A stretch of DNA of 14,240 bases from an uncultured Lachnospiraceae bacterium (GTDB lineage: Bacteria > Bacillota > Clostridia > Lachnospirales > Lachnospiraceae), in contig CANQYH010000053.1 of NCBI GenBank assembly GCA_947628025.1, positions 1-14,240 on the forward strand. The letters are read 5' to 3'. The notes under the pieces were generated by a model, which had not been told where the DNA came from, did no database searches, and saw only the letters and a program-made list of their open reading frames with translations. The position numbers and the translations under genes were made by a program. Each line of letters starts with the position of its first letter. Positions within the stretch are counted from its first letter, which is position 1. Shown here piece by piece: positions 5,160 to 11,784 of this stretch.

Positions 5160-7061
5160 ATGGATAACAAAGAAAAACTTTCACAGATATGGGGCGGTAT
5201 CGCGCTTCCGGTCATGATCCTTGCCGCTGCGGACGGACGCTGCCGGACCGTCTACCAAAACGGCGCTGCCGACGCTCTCTGTTCCGGTCAGAATCTTTTA
5301 GACCGGATCCCTCAGGAGCTGTGCGGCCGGCTGGCGGACGATACGTTATCCCTTTCCGAGGGAGACAAGCCCTTTTTCTGTTTTCTGGACGGGCAAGTCT
5401 TCTCCCTGATCCCTTTTCAATGGGAATCCTATCGGGTCTGTATGTTTCATGATGTGACCGATTATTATAACCAGAACCAGCGCACATTAAACGACGCGAT
5501 CATGGCCAATAAGGCCAAGACCAGCTTTCTGTCCGAGATGTCCCACGATATCCGCACTCCTATGGGCGCGATCATCGGCATGACGGACATTGCTCTGATG
5601 CAGCCGGATATTCCCGTCCGGGTCTCCGAATGTCTGGGCAAGATCAAAGTGGCTTCCGGACACATGATGTCTCTGCTCAACGAAGTCCTGGATATGTCCC
5701 GGATCGAGAGCGGACGGATCCTGATCCAGGAGGAAGATGTGGATCTGGCCGATCTGCTGCATGAGATCCTGACCGTGACCAGGCCCCAGGCCGACGCGGG
5801 TCAGCTGCATTTCAGCCTGAAACTGGGACAGATCGCCGAAGAACGGCTGCGCGCCGACAGCGTCCGCCTGAAACAGATCTTTTTAAATCTTCTCTCCAAC
5901 GCCGTAAAATTCACTCCCCCGGGCGGGGAGGTGGAACTGTCCATGGAGATCCTGCCGGCAGAAATTCCCGGCAGCGTCTTCATGAAAGCCCGGGTCCGCG
6001 ACACCGGGATCGGCATGAGCTCCGAATTCCTGGGAAAGGTCTTCGTCGCTTTTGAGCGGGAGGAAAAATCCACCGTCAATAAGATCCAGGGGACAGGCCT
6101 GGGCATGGCCATCACCAAGAACCTGGTAGAACTGATGGGCGGCACGATCGCTGTCGAAAGCAAACCCAGGGCCGGGACCTGCTTTACCCTGGAGATCCCT
6201 TTCCAGGCCTGCAAGGATGAGGAAAGCCTCCATATCCGGGCGCTGCGCGGCAGGCGCGTGCTTCTTCTGGACGCCGACGCAGCGAGGGCGAAAATGACGG
6301 CGGATATGCTGGACCAGCTGGAAATGAAAACGGATCTGGCCTCGACCGCCGCGGAGGCCGTAGAACTGATCAACGACATGTCATTCTCCGACGATGAGTA
6401 TTTTGCGCTCCTGACGGCCGAAAAAATCCCGGATGTGGAGATGCTTTTGTTCCTGCCCCAGATACGCCAGCGGATGGGGATCCACTTCCCGATCCTGCTG
6501 CTTTCCGAAAACGACTGGGTCCAGATGGAATATGTCTATACGAGGGCCGGGATAGACGGTTTTATCCCGCTCCCCCTGTTCCGGACCCGGCTCAGCGCGC
6601 AGCTTTACGCCTTTACGCCGGAAGCCCGCCTGGCCCACGAAGCATCCGGCCAGTCCCATTGGAATTTCCAGGGCAAACGCATCCTGCTGGCCGAGGACAA
6701 CGAGATCAACCGCGAGATCGCTTTGGAACTTTTGGGCATGGCGAATCTGCAGATCGACACGGTAGAGAACGGCCGGATGGCCGTAGAGCGATTCCGGCAG
6801 ACTTCTCCCGACTATTACGATATGATCCTGATGGACATCCAGATGCCGGTTATGAACGGCCTGGAAGCTACGCGGGCGATCCGGAACCTGAACTGCGCCG
6901 ACGCGCAGGATATTCCCATCGTGGCCATGACCGCCAACGCGTTCGTAGAAGACGTGAAAAACTCTCTGGACGCCGGCATGAACGCCCACATCGCCAAACC
7001 GCTCGATATGGAGCAGGTATATTCCACTCTGGAACTGTTTCTGGGGAGGAAAAAAGGATGA
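5160..7061 (+). CDS. Soluble hybrid histidine kinase with pseudo-receiver and receiver
   Basis: 633 residues, no membrane segment or signal peptide, so probably cytoplasmic. Residues 1-105 look like a short PAS-like sensor. HisKA is at 120-185 with the H-box FLSEMSHDIRTPMGAIIGMT (His129). HATPase_c is at 235-347 with the N-box QIFLNLLSNAVKF, DTGIGMS and GTGLGMAI. The first receiver-like domain (365-485) begins RRVLLLDADA but lacks the phospho-acceptor Asp (the strand reads YFALLTAEK) and has LPL in place of the KP motif, so it is a pseudo-receiver. The second receiver (506-629) is intact: AEDNEINRE (Glu512, Asp513), LMDIQMPVMNG (Asp559) and a final AKPLD. ATG 5160 follows AAAGAGGGG by 8 nt. 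The stop overlaps the next gene's ATG by 4 nt (ATGA). With no output domain in either protein, the pair probably signals by protein contact or phosphotransfer. Confidence 0.92.
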   Translation: MDNKEKLSQIWGGIALPVMILAAADGRCRTVYQNGAADALCSGQNLLDRIPQELCGRLADDTLSLSEGDKPFFCFLDGQVFSLIPFQWESYRVCMFHDVTDYYNQNQRTLNDAIMANKAKTSFLSEMSHDIRTPMGAIIGMTDIALMQPDIPVRVSECLGKIKVASGHMMSLLNEVLDMSRIESGRILIQEEDVDLADLLHEILTVTRPQADAGQLHFSLKLGQIAEERLRADSVRLKQIFLNLLSNAVKFTPPGGEVELSMEILPAEIPGSVFMKARVRDTGIGMSSEFLGKVFVAFEREEKSTVNKIQGTGLGMAITKNLVELMGGTIAVESKPRAGTCFTLEIPFQACKDEESLHIRALRGRRVLLLDADAARAKMTADMLDQLEMKTDLASTAAEAVELINDMSFSDDEYFALLTAEKIPDVEMLLFLPQIRQRMGIHFPILLLSENDWVQMEYVYTRAGIDGFIPLPLFRTRLSAQLYAFTPEARLAHEASGQSHWNFQGKRILLAEDNEINREIALELLGMANLQIDTVENGRMAVERFRQTSPDYYDMILMDIQMPVMNGLEATRAIRNLNCADAQDIPIVAMTANAFVEDVKNSLDAGMNAHIAKPLDMEQVYSTLELFLGRKKG

Positions 7062-8911
7062 AAGATTATCAGACGCAATACATCGCCAATCTGACCCGCG
7101 CGGCGCAGCTGGGAGAAATCCGCGCCGAATTATCCCCGGACGCGGAACATTTTTGGGAGGAGCGCCAGAAAAATCGGGCCGCCATCGTCCGGCTGGTAAA
7201 AGAAAATACCAGCCTGCTGCGCGCAAATCTTTTTCCGGTCCTGGATAATATCGCTTCCGCTTCCAGAGAGGAGATCAAAGATCTGGAAGAATTCGCGCTG
7301 GCCCTGATTCCCGGCGGGCGGCAGTTAGACGTAATGCTCTCTTATACCATTCATAACACGCTGATCGCCTACGCGCGTCAATGGGAACTGCGGGACTTGC
7401 TTATCCGCGAACTCTACCACACCGCCATGGCCGTCTACTATCTGCATACCATGATCCAGGACATCGCGCCGGAACGTTACCGCTGGAAGATGCAGCTCCT
7501 CTTTGGAGAAGCAGCTTCCTACATCAAGCTGTACGACGAGATCGAAGACCCGGAAACCCGCGGCTACATCCACCGCTCCATGGCGAATCTGGCTCTCGGC
7601 TACTCCAGCTCCCCTCCGGCAACCGGAAAACGGAAAATGGAAACCATCCGGCGATCCCTGCAGATCCTGACCGATCCTGTTTTTCAGGCCAAAACGCCCT
7701 CTCTGCCATGGGACCTTTACATTTATAAAAGCCATCAGGAGCGGACCACCTCCCTCTCTTTTCTCCGCTCCGGCGGCGCCGACGCGCAGACGACGCGGGA
7801 GGTCATGGAATCGGCGGAATATGTACGGGACAGGCAGAAAAGGGACAGCGAACGGACAGGACAACCGCCCTCTCTCCGCTGGAGCGTCGTATACGAATCG
7901 TCCCAGTACCATTGCGGGATACTGACGCTGGAAGCGTTTCTGAAACGATTGGAAGAGTTTTATTTAAGCCGGGATCCCTCCGACTATTCTCCGGACGGTT
8001 CCTACGCCAATCTCTTCCTGCCCGCCATTTACTCCCAATACGTTTCCCAGAACCGGCAGTACCTGCAGGCTAAAAAGGAAATGATCAGCCATATGTACCG
8101 CATGATGCTCCGTTATGTCCGAAATGCGCCGGCTCAGCAGATGAGCGTCTCACTTATGCGCAGCATCATGGACACATTCGCCAGTTTTATCGAGTATCCC
8201 GGCGGCCTCCAGCAGAAAGACCTGCTGCTGCAGATGGTCGTATGCCGAAATCCGGAAACGTTCGTTTACCTGCAGATGACCGCCTGCGTCTCCCGTATGC
8301 TGCTGGAGCGCACCATTCAGGAGATGCCGCAACTGCTCCTGGGCGTCCTGGGGTATGACACCGTGGAAGAGATCACGGCCGCCCGCCAGGAACTGGCGGA
8401 TCTGGCCTACGGCTGCGGCATGTTCCACGACATCGGCCAGCTCAATTTCGCCAAAATGACCACGATGGCCGGCCGGATCTGGTTTAAAGAAGAACAGGAG
8501 ATCTTCCGTCTTCACACAAAAGTGGGAGCCGCGATCCTGGCCCGCTGTGAATCCACGCAGCTCTATGCGGACGCCGCCGCAGGCCACCACTGCTATTTCA
8601 GCGGAGACGGCGGTTATCCGGACGGCTACGACCGCACGGAGCATCCGAACCAGCCCATCGTCGATATCGTCAGCATCGCCGCTTCCTTTAACCGGCTGCT
8701 CGACAACAATATCGACTACACGAAAGAGCCTCTGAGCCTCCCGCAGGCGCTGGAGCACATTCGCCTGAAAGCCGGCAGCCGCTTTTCTCCCGATCTGGTC
8801 CGGCTGCTGCTGGAAATGGAGCCGGAGCTGGAAGAATATCTCCGCGACGGACGGATGCAGGCCTACCGGCTGGCATTTCAGTATTTAAAGAACGAGGATC
8901 CTCTCCCGTGA
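7058..8911 (+). CDS. Protein with degenerate HD-GYP domain and helical N-terminus
   Basis: 617 residues, starting at ATG 7058, which overlaps the kinase stop (ATGA) behind GAGGAAAAAAGG; the frame is open upstream, but that is inside the kinase gene. Residues 1-400 are helix-rich with no recognised enzymatic motif and may be TPR- or PAS-like. Residues about 440-600 resemble HD-GYP cyclic-di-GMP phosphodiesterases: FHDIGQ (His457, Asp458), HTKVGAAIL (His486), then HH (510-511) and GGYPDGY (519-523). Several canonical residues differ: HDxGK has Gln461 for Lys, HHE reads HHC, and the usual VADxxDA reads IAASFN. It may bind rather than hydrolyse a nucleotide. Translational coupling makes it the likely partner of the kinase. 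Confidence 0.78.
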   Translation: MKDYQTQYIANLTRAAQLGEIRAELSPDAEHFWEERQKNRAAIVRLVKENTSLLRANLFPVLDNIASASREEIKDLEEFALALIPGGRQLDVMLSYTIHNTLIAYARQWELRDLLIRELYHTAMAVYYLHTMIQDIAPERYRWKMQLLFGEAASYIKLYDEIEDPETRGYIHRSMANLALGYSSSPPATGKRKMETIRRSLQILTDPVFQAKTPSLPWDLYIYKSHQERTTSLSFLRSGGADAQTTREVMESAEYVRDRQKRDSERTGQPPSLRWSVVYESSQYHCGILTLEAFLKRLEEFYLSRDPSDYSPDGSYANLFLPAIYSQYVSQNRQYLQAKKEMISHMYRMMLRYVRNAPAQQMSVSLMRSIMDTFASFIEYPGGLQQKDLLLQMVVCRNPETFVYLQMTACVSRMLLERTIQEMPQLLLGVLGYDTVEEITAARQELADLAYGCGMFHDIGQLNFAKMTTMAGRIWFKEEQEIFRLHTKVGAAILARCESTQLYADAAAGHHCYFSGDGGYPDGYDRTEHPNQPIVDIVSIAASFNRLLDNNIDYTKEPLSLPQALEHIRLKAGSRFSPDLVRLLLEMEPELEEYLRDGRMQAYRLAFQYLKNEDPLP

Positions 8912-8936
8912 CGGAAACGGATCCCCGTTCTTTTTT
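8890..8936 (+). terminator. Strong intrinsic terminator of the kinase operon
   Basis: GAACGAGGATCC (8890-8901) pairs with GGATCCCCGTTC (8919-8930) with one mismatch in 12, followed directly by TTTTTT (8931-8936). The stop codon of the HD-GYP-like gene (8909-8911) lies in the loop. Confidence 0.9.
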
Positions 8937-9005
8937 CTTTCTCAAACATACGGCGCAGCCCAGGAAGATCCTGGCGCCGGAAAACCTGCCGGCCAGTCCG
9001 GCCCT

Positions 9006-10397
9006 TTATTCGGTGAGCAGCCGGATATCGCCAAAGCTCGCCGAACCGTCGGAAACGAACAGCCCGAAATGGAAGTTCGAGCGGTCGAACATGCGCGTCC
9101 CCAGGGCGATGCGGTCCCCCAGATAAAGCAGCAGAATCGAGTCCTGGACAAAGACGCGGACCTTGTACGTCTTATCCGCCTCCCACCGGAAAGGCCGTTC
9201 CTGCTCCACCTCGTAGGGGAACATTTTGCCGCCGTCCTCGTACATACGCAGGCCGGTCTTGTACTGGACGCGGCCCCGGTTAGGCTCGAAGATCAGGTAG
9301 TAACCCATGGCGAAGTCTGTGTCGATCTGAAGCGCGACGCCGAACTCCCGGGGCGTCTGGCTGAAGCGGACGTTCATCTCCAGCTTGCAGCAGGAGGGGA
9401 CTTTGTTCATCATCAGGCTGGAATAACCATAGGGGGAGCTGACGGTCGCGTTAGGACCGTCGATCTGCCATGCGCCGTTGAGCGGTTCCATGCGCAGCGT
9501 CTCTTCCGTCCGGAACGCCCGGTCGACCGCCTCCGGCACGGTGACACTCAGTGTGCCGTCTGCTTCCTGGATCAGCTCGTGGACGGTCATCGTACCGCCC
9601 CAGTCCCAGGTATTGTAGTCTTTGCCCTTATACTGCTGCGGGTTAAAATTCCACAGGTTCTGGTCGCGCCGGGGATTCCAGCCGTACAGGAAATGCTTAT
9701 GTCCGTCGGTGCCGTGCTTCGCGGCGTAGAAGCAGCGGGTGTCAAATGTGTCCACCCGGGGCGTGATCCAGGGTCCTTTGGGGGAACGGGCCATGCGGTA
9801 AAGGGTCTCAAAACGGTCGGTATAGACCGAGTAGGTCAGGTACCACCAGCCGTTCCACGAAAAGAGATCGGGACATTCGTGGGCGCATTGGTTGGTCGCA
9901 GGGGCGTACAGCGGCTCACAGTAGTCCCAGTGATGCAGATCTGTGGATTTGCACAGAGCGACGCAGCCTTTGCGCATGGTGCGGCCTTTTTTCTGAGCGG
10001 CCAGAAGCATCCACCAGCACTGTTCTTCCTCGTTCCAGACGACATGGGGATCGCGCCAGTCGCTCATCTCATAGATCACATCGTCCGGCTGGAACGTGTC
10101 TTCGGGCAGCTCCGTCCATTCCCGCAGGTCGGAACTGACGGCGTGGCAGGCATACTGGCGCATATAAGGCTCGAACGTGAACTTGCAGTAGAACATGTGG
10201 TAGAGCCCGTCCACCTTGATGACCGAACCGGTCCCGCCGTGGATGCCCGTGCTGTAGCAGTCATAGAAATGCAGATGGTCTTTGGTGGAAACATTGCACC
10301 ACCCGTTGCCGAGGAAAAACGGCCGGAACACGCCGTCCTCATAGTAGGGGATGATGTCGCCCATGCGCCCGTCCTCGGGATGGAAAAAGATCTTCAT
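9006..10397 (-). CDS. GH32-like glycoside hydrolase (putative beta-fructosidase relative)
   Basis: 463 residues, no signal peptide, so an intracellular enzyme. An N-terminal five-bladed propeller (about 1-300) and a C-terminal beta-sandwich (about 320-463, ending ASFGDIRLL) fit clan GH-J. Two diagnostic motifs are clear: SDWRDPHVVW (Asp116, transition-state stabiliser) and HECPDLF (Glu174, acid/base). The usual nucleophile motif W[MLI]NDPNG is replaced by DGRMGDIIPYY, with Asp14 the best nucleophile candidate, so this is a divergent subgroup whose fructose specificity is not assured. The start is ATG 10397 behind AAGGAGGT (10407-10414 on the minus strand). It is the second gene of a leftward operon, 78 nt after the esterase. 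A GH43-type enzyme is the main alternative. Confidence 0.8.
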   Translation of the reverse strand: MKIFFHPEDGRMGDIIPYYEDGVFRPFFLGNGWCNVSTKDHLHFYDCYSTGIHGGTGSVIKVDGLYHMFYCKFTFEPYMRQYACHAVSSDLREWTELPEDTFQPDDVIYEMSDWRDPHVVWNEEEQCWWMLLAAQKKGRTMRKGCVALCKSTDLHHWDYCEPLYAPATNQCAHECPDLFSWNGWWYLTYSVYTDRFETLYRMARSPKGPWITPRVDTFDTRCFYAAKHGTDGHKHFLYGWNPRRDQNLWNFNPQQYKGKDYNTWDWGGTMTVHELIQEADGTLSVTVPEAVDRAFRTEETLRMEPLNGAWQIDGPNATVSSPYGYSSLMMNKVPSCCKLEMNVRFSQTPREFGVALQIDTDFAMGYYLIFEPNRGRVQYKTGLRMYEDGGKMFPYEVEQERPFRWEADKTYKVRVFVQDSILLLYLGDRIALGTRMFDRSNFHFGLFVSDGSASFGDIRLLTE

Positions 10398-10475
10398 ATG
10401 GTTTATACCTCCTTGAAAATAACGCGCCTGCGGGCACGCTTTCTTTGATTCGTGACAGGAAAAGAACCGCGGGGA

Positions 10476-11243
10476 TTATACGTGGTGCGGCTTGTCCGCG
10501 TAATAATCGGTCCGCGGGATCCACTGGAGGAAATTGGCGATCTCCATGTCCCAATAGCGCCATTCGTGCGCATAACCGTCCACCGGATGCCAGACGAAGT
10601 CCGTGTACAGGCCCTGCAGCCGCCGGACAAAATCCAGATTGCGCTCATACAGGAAATCCTGCGTGCCGCAGCAGATATAGCCTTTCGGAAGCGTCCGCCC
10701 CTCAGCCAGGCGGGCTTTGGCCTCCTCGTAGGGATCCAGGCCGGGGACGCCGTTGATCATCCTGGGCTGGCCCTCTTCGGGAATGCCTGCCGAGAACGCC
10801 CCGTAAGCGCAGTACCGCTCGGGAGTACTGAACGCGTGGATCAGCGTGCCGTAGCCGCCCATCGAGAGCCCGGCGATGTAGGTATCCTGGGGACGATCGG
10901 ACACCGGGAACATGCTGGTGACAAATTCCGGCAGCTCCCGGCTGACAAAATCAAAGAAATTGTCGCCGTAGGGGACGTTATTGTAGGCTTTGTTCTGGGT
11001 GTTCATGGTGACGATGGCAATGCGCTGCTCTTCGGCCAGGCGCTCGACGCTGGTGTAGCGCGTCCAGCATCTGTAATCGTTGCCATGGCCGTGCAGCAGA
11101 TAGAGTACGGGAAACCGGACCGGCGGCACATGCGTATAGCGGGGTTCGGAGCGGTCGCAGGGCGTAAACGTGGGAATGGTCACGCTGATGTCCGCGCCAG
11201 TGTCGAGAGAATAGGAATAGAAATTGACGGTAAACTGGGCCAT
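10476..11243 (-). CDS. Serine esterase, CE1 / S-formylglutathione hydrolase (EstA/FrmB-like) family
   Basis: 255 residues, alpha/beta hydrolase. The start at 11243 (ATG, protein MAQFTVNFYSYSL) is chosen because AAGGAGGC lies 7 nt upstream (11251-11258 on the minus strand) and homology begins there; an upstream in-frame ATG would add 47 unlike residues crossing the operator. Visible landmarks are LLHGHGND (oxyanion hole, about residue 51), GLSMGGYG (nucleophile Ser127), CGTQDFLYERN (Asp196) and GYAHEW (His226). Family members hydrolyse short acyl or feruloyl esters, including acetylated sugars; the substrate here is unknown. No signal peptide. First gene of the leftward operon, before the GH32-like enzyme, which suggests joint processing of an acylated saccharide. 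Confidence 0.88.
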   Translation of the reverse strand: MAQFTVNFYSYSLDTGADISVTIPTFTPCDRSEPRYTHVPPVRFPVLYLLHGHGNDYRCWTRYTSVERLAEEQRIAIVTMNTQNKAYNNVPYGDNFFDFVSRELPEFVTSMFPVSDRPQDTYIAGLSMGGYGTLIHAFSTPERYCAYGAFSAGIPEEGQPRMINGVPGLDPYEEAKARLAEGRTLPKGYICCGTQDFLYERNLDFVRRLQGLYTDFVWHPVDGYAHEWRYWDMEIANFLQWIPRTDYYADKPHHV

Positions 11244-11270
11244 GGATACTGCCTCCTTGCGTGGTTTTGT

Positions 11271-11311
11271 CCCGTCTGCCAACGGCGGACAGAAGCCGCG
11301 CGGCAGGCGGG
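11271..11311 (-). repeat. Strong hairpin in the esterase 5' leader
   Basis: CCCGTCTGCC (11271-11280) and GGCAGGCGGG (11302-11311) are inverted repeats over 10 bp with one non-Watson-Crick position, plus an inner GCGG/CCGC. It is transcribed leftward just upstream of the esterase ribosome site (11251-11258). No U-run follows, so it is more likely to stabilise or regulate mRNA than to terminate. Confidence 0.55.
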
Positions 11312-11356
11312 TAAAGGGATCAATGCCTCTTGTATTTGAAAAACCGAATTTGTATT

Positions 11357-11385
11357 TGCACATTAAAACAATGTGCATACACATT
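11357..11385. promoter_or_regulatory. Probable LacI-type operator cluster for the esterase operon
   Basis: TGCACATT (11357-11364) and AATGTGCA (11370-11377) form a perfect 8-bp inverted repeat with 5 bp between, and TACACATT (11378-11385) adds a third half-site. AATGTG-CATA-CACATT (11370-11385) is an overlapping 16-bp palindrome. The cluster lies just downstream of the predicted leftward start near 11389, a classic repressor position. Binding by the adjacent LacI protein is inferred. Confidence 0.65.
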
Positions 11386-11395
11386 CTGTATCGTT

Positions 11396-11425
11396 ATTAT
11401 ACTTCTTCTCATTCCGGAATGTCAA
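11396..11425 (-). promoter_or_regulatory. Leftward promoter of the esterase-GH32 operon
   Basis: On the minus strand, TTGACA (11420-11425), an 18-nt spacer and TATAAT (11396-11401). Transcription should start near 11389, giving a leader of about 145 nt that begins inside or beside the operator cluster. Confidence 0.75.
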
Positions 11426-11444
11426 TAGGTGGGCTGTGCGTTTT

Positions 11445-11458
11445 CACAAATCACATAC
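11445..11458. repeat. 14-bp direct repeat, copy 1, upstream of leftward promoter
   Basis: CACAAATCACATAC (GTATGTGATTTGTG on the transcribed side) is identical to 11478-11491. It lies about 56-69 bp upstream of the predicted leftward start, where an activator would bind. Confidence 0.65.
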
Positions 11459-11477
11459 ATTCGGCCTGCTGTTTGCC

Positions 11478-11491
11478 CACAAATCACATAC
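11478..11491. repeat. 14-bp direct repeat, copy 2
   Basis: Exact second copy of CACAAATCACATAC, 33 bp (about three helical turns) from the first. The pair differs in sequence from the AATGTGCA half-sites, suggesting a second regulator. Confidence 0.65.
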
Positions 11492-11567
11492 GCGGCTTTT
11501 TGCAGGCGAAAACCGCCGTTTTGGGGCTGTGAAAGTATCGAAAAAAGGGCAGAAAAGGCAGAAAACA

Positions 11568-11614
11568 TGGTCCGGCCGCGGGGGGCATATGGTCCGGCAG
11601 CCGGGTGGTCCGAC
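11568..11614. repeat. Three short direct repeats (TGGTCCGGC-type)
   Basis: TGGTCCGGC at 11568-11576 and 11590-11598 and TGGTCCGAC at 11606-11614, in a GC-rich patch that contrasts with the AT-rich promoters on both sides. Function is unknown; it may be part of the decayed coding duplicate next to it. Confidence 0.4.
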
Positions 11615-11648
11615 CGCCGGGGTATCACGAAAGAGACCCGGCAGCGGA
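11614..11648 (+). pseudogene. Degenerate fragment of a LacI-type helix-turn-helix coding sequence
   Basis: This 35-nt stretch matches 11865-11899 inside the downstream lacI-type gene at 31 of 35 positions, including 17 identical bases in a row (AAGAGACCCGGCAGCGG). In frame it reads RGITKETRQRI against RGITEETRQRV of the regulator, then loses similarity and stops at 11678-11680. It has no start or ribosome site of its own. It looks like the remnant of a partial duplication rather than a gene. Confidence 0.6.
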
Positions 11649-11705
11649 TCCGGCATAAAACTCTCCCTGCCCGGAAGTGATATTTGACAAATAGATATTT
11701 ATAAT

Positions 11706-11743
11706 AATGTGCATTTGACAACTATAAGGATACGTGGTATACT
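11706..11743 (+). promoter_or_regulatory. Rightward promoter of the lacI-HAD operon with adjoining half-site
   Basis: TTGACA (11715-11720), a 17-nt spacer and TATACT (11738-11743). AATGTGCA (11706-11713) abuts the -35 box; with the next T it shares a 9-base word with 11370-11378. Transcription should begin near 11750, about 35 nt before the regulator's ATG. The half-site points to autoregulation or looping to the cluster about 340 bp away. Confidence 0.75.
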
Positions 11744-11784
11744 AGGTTCATCCAATTCATAACAGAAAGGACGAGCTTGATCAC

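Larger units (their letters stand above)
11244..11784. other. Divergent control region between esterase and lacI-type gene
   Basis: This 541-nt stretch has no credible gene. From left to right it holds the esterase leader hairpin, a cluster of AATGTGCA-type half-sites, the leftward promoter, two 14-bp direct repeats, a run of three TGGTCCG repeats, a degenerate copy of LacI helix-turn-helix coding sequence, a fourth half-site and the rightward promoter. Confidence 0.8.

Noticed and set aside
9069..10448. 459-codon open frame on the plus strand opposite the GH32-like gene
   Set aside because: Its length comes from GC-rich codon use of the real gene on the other strand; the translation shows no domain and no ribosome site, while the minus-strand frame has RDP and ECPD motifs.
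10452..11339. 295-codon open frame on the plus strand opposite the esterase
   Set aside because: The minus frame has a complete Ser-Asp-His triad and a good ribosome site; the plus frame has neither a recognisable fold nor a start signal.
11445..11491. Start of a CRISPR array
   Set aside because: Only two 14-bp repeats with one 19-nt interval, no cas genes, and the position fits promoter control better.
11429..11680. 83-codon plus-strand frame in the divergent region
   Set aside because: No ribosome site and no fold. The only meaningful part is the short LacI-like remnant, recorded separately.
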